Shown here: piece by piece, positions 59,894 to 64,000 of the stretch
Numbering within the stretch: the stretch's first letter is position 1
Layout: the number at the start of each line of letters is the position of its first letter
Origin: Chitinophaga varians
Lineage (GTDB): Bacteria; Bacteroidota; Bacteroidia; Chitinophagales; Chitinophagaceae
Length of the DNA: 64,000 nt
Assembly (NCBI RefSeq): GCF_012641275.1
Contig: NZ_JABAIA010000003.1
Span: 1,607,333-1,671,332 of the forward strand
Reading direction: 5' to 3'
Notes under the pieces: generated by a model
Seen by the model: the letters and a program-made list of their open reading frames with translations, nothing else
What the model was told of the DNA's origin: nothing
The model's database searches: none
Position numbers and translations under genes: made by a program

Positions 59894-59901
59894 CAAAGGT
59901 A
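59894..59901 (-). promoter_or_regulatory. Bacteroidota -7 box (TACCTTTG) for rpmI-rplT
   Basis: A TAnnTTTG match on the minus strand, 20 nt before the rpmI ATG. It suggests rpmI-rplT has its own promoter here. Confidence 0.6.
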
Positions 59902-60303
59902 GGGAAATAATTTCATAAAGCACAGTACCAGATAAATAAATACAGGCAACCGCCAAATGTGGATAACTTTTTTAATATTTTTTTAACCTCCTTTAACCGG
60001 TTGAGAATCAATTTTCGTTAACCCTCCTCCTCTTCCTATCTTGTGTGAATTCATATTATAAATTTTACCACTTTTTTTATTTCTCTATATTATTTTTAAT
60101 TTTAATCTTAAAATAGTCGCATATTTTAGCCATATAACGTTTAAACACCTAGTGCCTATGAAAACATTCTACACCTTCCCTCACCCTGACCGGAAAAGGC
60201 TTTCCGAGTCTACAGACCCATGTAAGCGGTTGGAAAACAACAGTTACTGAACAGGCAACAGCCCTCAGAACTGATACTTTTTTCACTTAACTGTTTTACA
60301 CCT
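59902..60303. other. AT-rich divergent intergenic region
   Basis: About 400 nt between rpmI (minus) and the large secreted-protein gene (plus). It is very AT-rich from 60050 to 60150 and likely holds the promoter of the downstream gene. One short open frame (60158-60250) lies in it; nothing else was recognised. Confidence 0.5.
60158..60250 (+). CDS. Possible 30-aa leader peptide
   Basis: An ATG frame of 30 residues beginning MKTFYTFPHPDRKRLSES, ending 53 nt before the large secreted-protein gene. It may be a translated leader, or chance. Nothing else supports it. Confidence 0.2.
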   Translation: MKTFYTFPHPDRKRLSESTDPCKRLENNSY

Positions 60304-63300
60304 ATGAAACGACTTTTAACCTTTTTATTCCTGTTAACGGGCTTTGTGCTACCGTCAAACAAGACGATGGCACAATCGACGGCATTTATCAATGCGCCCG
60401 ACAGTATCTGCGCAGGAAGCTTTGCCACACTGAACGGTCTGGTATGGTCCGGTGGTTTTACCACGTCCTATATGGACTGGAGCGTGTCTCCGGCCCTGGC
60501 GGCATCGGACTACCAGTTCCTGTACACAGAAGCTGCCATCAACTCTTCTGTCACAGATAAGTGGCTGGGGCGTAAACCCCTCGCCGCCTATCCAAACGTG
60601 ACGGCGATGACCATCAAACTGCTGAAGGTGGGCACATACACTTTTACTGTGAAGATCTATAACTCGTCAGGCAGTTATATAACTGCCTCCCGCACGATCA
60701 AGGTAAAAGACTGTACCATTACCAGCTGTGCAGGCACGATCAGTACCATGGCAGGATTTAAAGAGGACTTCGGAATTTTTAATGCAGGAGCCCCTCCCCG
60801 CAAGAACGCGGTTATTGAAGCCCTTTACGCGGCCAATCCATCTCAAACCTACAAATTTGCTTCTAATACCAGCAACCTAGCAGATAATGATTATATAGAA
60901 TACTATCATACCCAGGGAAAACCAGAATGGGTAAAAGCATATGATAGAACCGGTAATGGAGATGGCGTCAATACCTTTGGTGGTATGTTGGTGATCAACT
61001 CCGCCATTGAGAAAAAAGCCTTCTATCAAAGAACTATCACAGGCCTCTGTCCCGGCTCCGTCTATAACTTCTCTGCCTATTTCATGAACGTGAACGGCAT
61101 GCAGGTGTTTGACGATATTTGTGCCAGGGCTACGGACGCTCCCAAGGGTTATCACTATGCAGGGGTAACCTTTATCCTCACAAATCCCACTACAGGAGCA
61201 GAACTGCAAAGGTTCAACACGAATGACGTGTCCATGAACCTCAAAATACCGGAATGGATCCAATATGGAGGCAGCTTTACCATACCTCCGAACCTGACCT
61301 CCGTAAAACTCACGATCGTTAACAATAACTTCGGTGGTTGCGGTAACGATATCGCCATTGATGATATCTCATTTACTTATTGCAGCCCCGATCTTTATGC
61401 ATATGTAGATGGTCTGAAAGATGAGAAAAGAACAAAAGACCAGATCTGCGGAGGCGCTCCATTAAGCCTGACAGCTTATCTGGAGCCGATTACTTATTTC
61501 CAGAACCCTGTCTATCAATGGCAGATGAGCACTGATGGCGGTGTAACTTATACTGACATGGTGGATGGGCCCATGAACACCGGTAGCGTGTCAGGTGCAA
61601 AAACAGCCATACTGAACTTTACCGCCGGCGCACTCAAGGGAGATCCTGACGTCTCCAAACTCTATTATTTCAGGGTAAACATCACAGAAAAAGACAACGT
61701 AAGTCTCGGCAATTGTGCCGCGCCTTCCCGACCGGTGGAAATCACCATCCTGCCGCAACCGGTAATCACCGTTACCGGTAATGAAATCTGTAATGGCCAG
61801 CAGGCGCACCTGGAAGTAACCGGAGGGTATACCTCCTACACATGGCTGGTAACACCTCCTGTCACAGGAACTACATTGGATGTAAGTCCCACCGTCACTA
61901 CTACCTATACCGTAGTGGGTGAAAAAATCTATGGCGACAATAAAGTCTGCCACGATAGCCGGAGCACAGAAATTGTGGTTTATCAGAAACCTGTTGTTAA
62001 TGTCAAACTGCTGACTCCTCCCAGCATCTGTTTGGGAGAAGAAGCTAAACTGGAAATCCAGCCGGAGAACTCCGTATACGGTATCACCTGGAACTACAAT
62101 GGAGCAGTGATCCCCGGTGCAACAGGTACTTCCATTACACATACTCCCACTACTGTAACCGATCTGACAGCAACGCCACCTGTAAAGAACATTTATGTGG
62201 TGACAGTGACCAATGGTGCCTGCGTGTTATCAGATCAGGCAGAAGTGGTTGTCAACTCAGTACCCAAGCCCAATGCCGGACCGGACATCAAGCTGTGTAA
62301 CACCAGCACCTTCACCCTCGCCGGCAATCAGCCTCCACCCGATCAAACCGGCGTATGGAGCTTTAAAAACGGAGATGACCAGGGCGCAACCCTGACCAAT
62401 CCTACCGCTTACAATGCTACCGTTAGCAACCTGGGCGTAGGTAAATCCGTTACACTGGTATGGACCGTTACTAACAAGAACCTGAGCAAGTGTGCTGCGA
62501 GCGATGAAGTGGTACTGATCAATATGCCGGTCCCTGTATCAGCGGCCACGGTAGATATCACCCAGTGTGGCACCAATAAAACGTTTGCCATCAGCGGTAC
62601 AGCGCCGTTGCCATGGGAAACCGGTTCCTGGAGCGGACCTGCCGGCGTTACGTTTGACGATCCTACTGCACCTGGTACCAACGCCAAACTGACCGGCGCT
62701 GCTACCACACAGGACATCACCGTGACCTGGACACTGAGCAATGGCAAATGTGCTAATGGTATATCCAAAGTAAACCTGCACCTGCGTCCTGCTCCGAAGG
62801 TAACAGCTACCGCTTCTCCTGTTTGTCAGACTGCCACCCAGTTTAAAATCAACTTCTCAGCGCTGAGCGGCACTGTTACCAAATATGCCCTGAAACCAGG
62901 CATTGGTAACCCACTGCCTGCCTACACCGGCGAAACAGGTACCTGGCCCGCCACTGGTAGCGTTATCAATGCAACACTGCCAGCCAACACTGCTCCAGGC
63001 ACTTATGATTTCATCCTGACCATTCAGAATGATGATAACCTGGGATGTACCTACGACGCACCATTTAAATTAAGAGTAGATGCACAACCGGATGCTACTA
63101 TCAGCGGTCCGTCTGACATCTGTCTGGGCACCAGCATTTCTCTGAGCGTCGCCACGTCCAATAGTGGTTACACCAAATCATGGACCATCGATGGCGTTGC
63201 CCAGACCGGCAGCACCCAAACCATTACCCATACGCCTACTCCGGCAGGTACACACAATTATGGGGTGACTGTCACCAACCTGACCTGCGTCGATAGCAAA

Positions 63301-64000
63301 ACCAAAGCGGTTGAAGTAAGAGCTATTCCAGTGGCTGACCCGGGCACTGTCGCTCCTCAGTGTAATGTAAGCGACTTTACCATGAACGCCCCTGCCCTGC
63401 CTGCTGACCAGGAAGGTGTATGGACGATCAACCCACCAGCCAATGGCGCAGTCATTACAAATCCTACCGATCCGAAAACTACCGTGACCGGATTACAGGC
63501 CGGAACATCCGTAGTACTGACATGGACGGTAAATAATAAATATAACACCACTTGTAAGGCAAGTTCCAATATCACATTAAAGAATACAGAATCACTTACC
63601 ACCAGCAAGGCCGGTAGTGATATCATTCAATGCGGCAACAATAAATTCCAGCTGAACGCCAACACACCGAAACCTACCGAAACAGGTACCTGGTCCGGTA
63701 CGGGCGTGTCCTTCAGCAATCCCAATGCCCCGGATGCAATTGCAACACTGACCACCAGCACTCCGCAGACGGTAACGGTAACATGGACTATCAGCAATGG
63801 CGTATGTGCCAACAGCACTTCTTCCATTAAGCTGATCCTCAATGCCGCTCCAACTGTAACAGTAGCTGCTGTGCCGCCGGTATGTAACGCAGACGGTTCT
63901 TTCAACCTGGTACTGTCTAACCCGACCGGTAACATTACCCAATACTCCATCAAAGCCGTGGCGCCTAACGCGCTGCCTGGCTTTACGGATATCGTAAATG
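60304..64000 (+). CDS. Very large secreted Ig/PKD-repeat protein, 3' end outside the window
   Basis: Starts with a signal peptide (MKRLLTFLFLLTGFVLPSN, cleavage likely after MAQ) and stays open for 1232 codons to the window edge. The N-terminal 350 residues are a unique region with a DISFTYCSPD end resembling a secreted carbohydrate-binding-like domain. From about residue 485 on it is a series of beta-sandwich modules of PKD/Ig-like type: ITVTGNEICNGQQAHLEVTG, NAGPDIKLCNTSTFTLAG, VSAATVDITQCGTNKTFAISG, and others with regular Cys and VTWT strands. This is the architecture of gliding or adhesion proteins exported by the type IX system, but the C-terminal sorting domain is not visible, so that is inference. 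Confidence 0.85.
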   Translation, partial: MKRLLTFLFLLTGFVLPSNKTMAQSTAFINAPDSICAGSFATLNGLVWSGGFTTSYMDWSVSPALAASDYQFLYTEAAINSSVTDKWLGRKPLAAYPNVTAMTIKLLKVGTYTFTVKIYNSSGSYITASRTIKVKDCTITSCAGTISTMAGFKEDFGIFNAGAPPRKNAVIEALYAANPSQTYKFASNTSNLADNDYIEYYHTQGKPEWVKAYDRTGNGDGVNTFGGMLVINSAIEKKAFYQRTITGLCPGSVYNFSAYFMNVNGMQVFDDICARATDAPKGYHYAGVTFILTNPTTGAELQRFNTNDVSMNLKIPEWIQYGGSFTIPPNLTSVKLTIVNNNFGGCGNDIAIDDISFTYCSPDLYAYVDGLKDEKRTKDQICGGAPLSLTAYLEPITYFQNPVYQWQMSTDGGVTYTDMVDGPMNTGSVSGAKTAILNFTAGALKGDPDVSKLYYFRVNITEKDNVSLGNCAAPSRPVEITILPQPVITVTGNEICNGQQAHLEVTGGYTSYTWLVTPPVTGTTLDVSPTVTTTYTVVGEKIYGDNKVCHDSRSTEIVVYQKPVVNVKLLTPPSICLGEEAKLEIQPENSVYGITWNYNGAVIPGATGTSITHTPTTVTDLTATPPVKNIYVVTVTNGACVLSDQAEVVVNSVPKPNAGPDIKLCNTSTFTLAGNQPPPDQTGVWSFKNGDDQGATLTNPTAYNATVSNLGVGKSVTLVWTVTNKNLSKCAASDEVVLINMPVPVSAATVDITQCGTNKTFAISGTAPLPWETGSWSGPAGVTFDDPTAPGTNAKLTGAATTQDITVTWTLSNGKCANGISKVNLHLRPAPKVTATASPVCQTATQFKINFSALSGTVTKYALKPGIGNPLPAYTGETGTWPATGSVINATLPANTAPGTYDFILTIQNDDNLGCTYDAPFKLRVDAQPDATISGPSDICLGTSISLSVATSNSGYTKSWTIDGVAQTGSTQTITHTPTPAGTHNYGVTVTNLTCVDSKTKAVEVRAIPVADPGTVAPQCNVSDFTMNAPALPADQEGVWTINPPANGAVITNPTDPKTTVTGLQAGTSVVLTWTVNNKYNTTCKASSNITLKNTESLTTSKAGSDIIQCGNNKFQLNANTPKPTETGTWSGTGVSFSNPNAPDAIATLTTSTPQTVTVTWTISNGVCANSTSSIKLILNAAPTVTVAAVPPVCNADGSFNLVLSNPTGNITQYSIKAVAPNALPGFTDIVN
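62269..64000 (+). repeat. Tandem 355-residue repeat inside the secreted protein
   Basis: Two landmarks recur at exactly 1065 nt: the Cys of DIKLCNTS (62296) and of VAPQCNVS (63361), and the Cys of DITQCGTN (62566) and of DIIQCGNN (63631). Each unit has four beta modules. Unit 1 is about 62269-63333; unit 2 starts at about 63334 and is cut by the window end. The copies are well diverged. Confidence 0.85.

Noticed and set aside
60158..60250. The 30-aa frame as a seventh RiPP precursor.
   Set aside because: It has no GG leader, a single Cys and no matching upstream motif.

Overview
The window looks like chromosome of a Bacteroidota member close to Chitinophaga. The reasons are a SusC/SusD pair with a hybrid two-component sensor, TAnnTTTG-type -7 boxes ahead of several genes and tRNAs, LytTR and propeller-type signalling proteins, and short GG-leader peptides of the Chitinophaga lanthipeptide type. 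The genus call is inference from gene content. No insertion sequence, prophage or CRISPR array was seen.

Layout. 0-7.2 kb: small membrane and lipid-related genes (DUF1304, diacylglycerol-kinase-like, App1-like phosphatase), a methyltransferase, and two overlapping ABC half-exporters that look like an asymmetric heterodimer. 7.4-12 kb: treZ-treY (trehalose from maltodextrin); TreZ has unusual residues at two catalytic positions. 12-17.7 kb: a receiver-like protein without its phospho-Asp, small unknown genes, and a TPR histidine kinase with a LytTR response regulator. 17.9-22.6 kb: a plus-strand operon of four genes (two large or small unknowns, a phage-tail-collar protein, a papain/C39-like cysteine-peptidase candidate), possibly a secreted or tail-like system. 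22.8-36.6 kb: a glycosyltransferase, then a polysaccharide utilisation locus (GH35, GH30, SusD, SusC, hybrid sensor) that probably targets a galactan-type glycan.

36.7-46.8 kb: two tandem tRNA-Arg(ACG) genes, an epimerase with a divergent AraC regulator, and a DNA-damage mutagenesis operon imuA-imuB-dnaE2-alkB. A divergent LexA-like S24 regulator faces it across two copies of a GGCA-N7-TGCC operator. 47-52.3 kb: the most unusual region. Six short Cys-rich putative RiPP precursors surround a one-module NRPS-like adenylation/carrier/reductase enzyme, with no RiPP maturation enzyme or dedicated exporter nearby. Three precursors carry the same 17-nt inverted repeat, CTGCA-N7-TGCAG, 41-42 nt before the start codon.

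52.6-60 kb: a third tRNA-Arg(ACG) and housekeeping genes (rlmH, rhomboid, tilS, etfBA, bifunctional nuclease, ispE, rplT, rpmI). 60.3 kb to the end: a very long secreted protein, cut by the window edge, with an exact 355-residue repeat of Ig/PKD-like modules.
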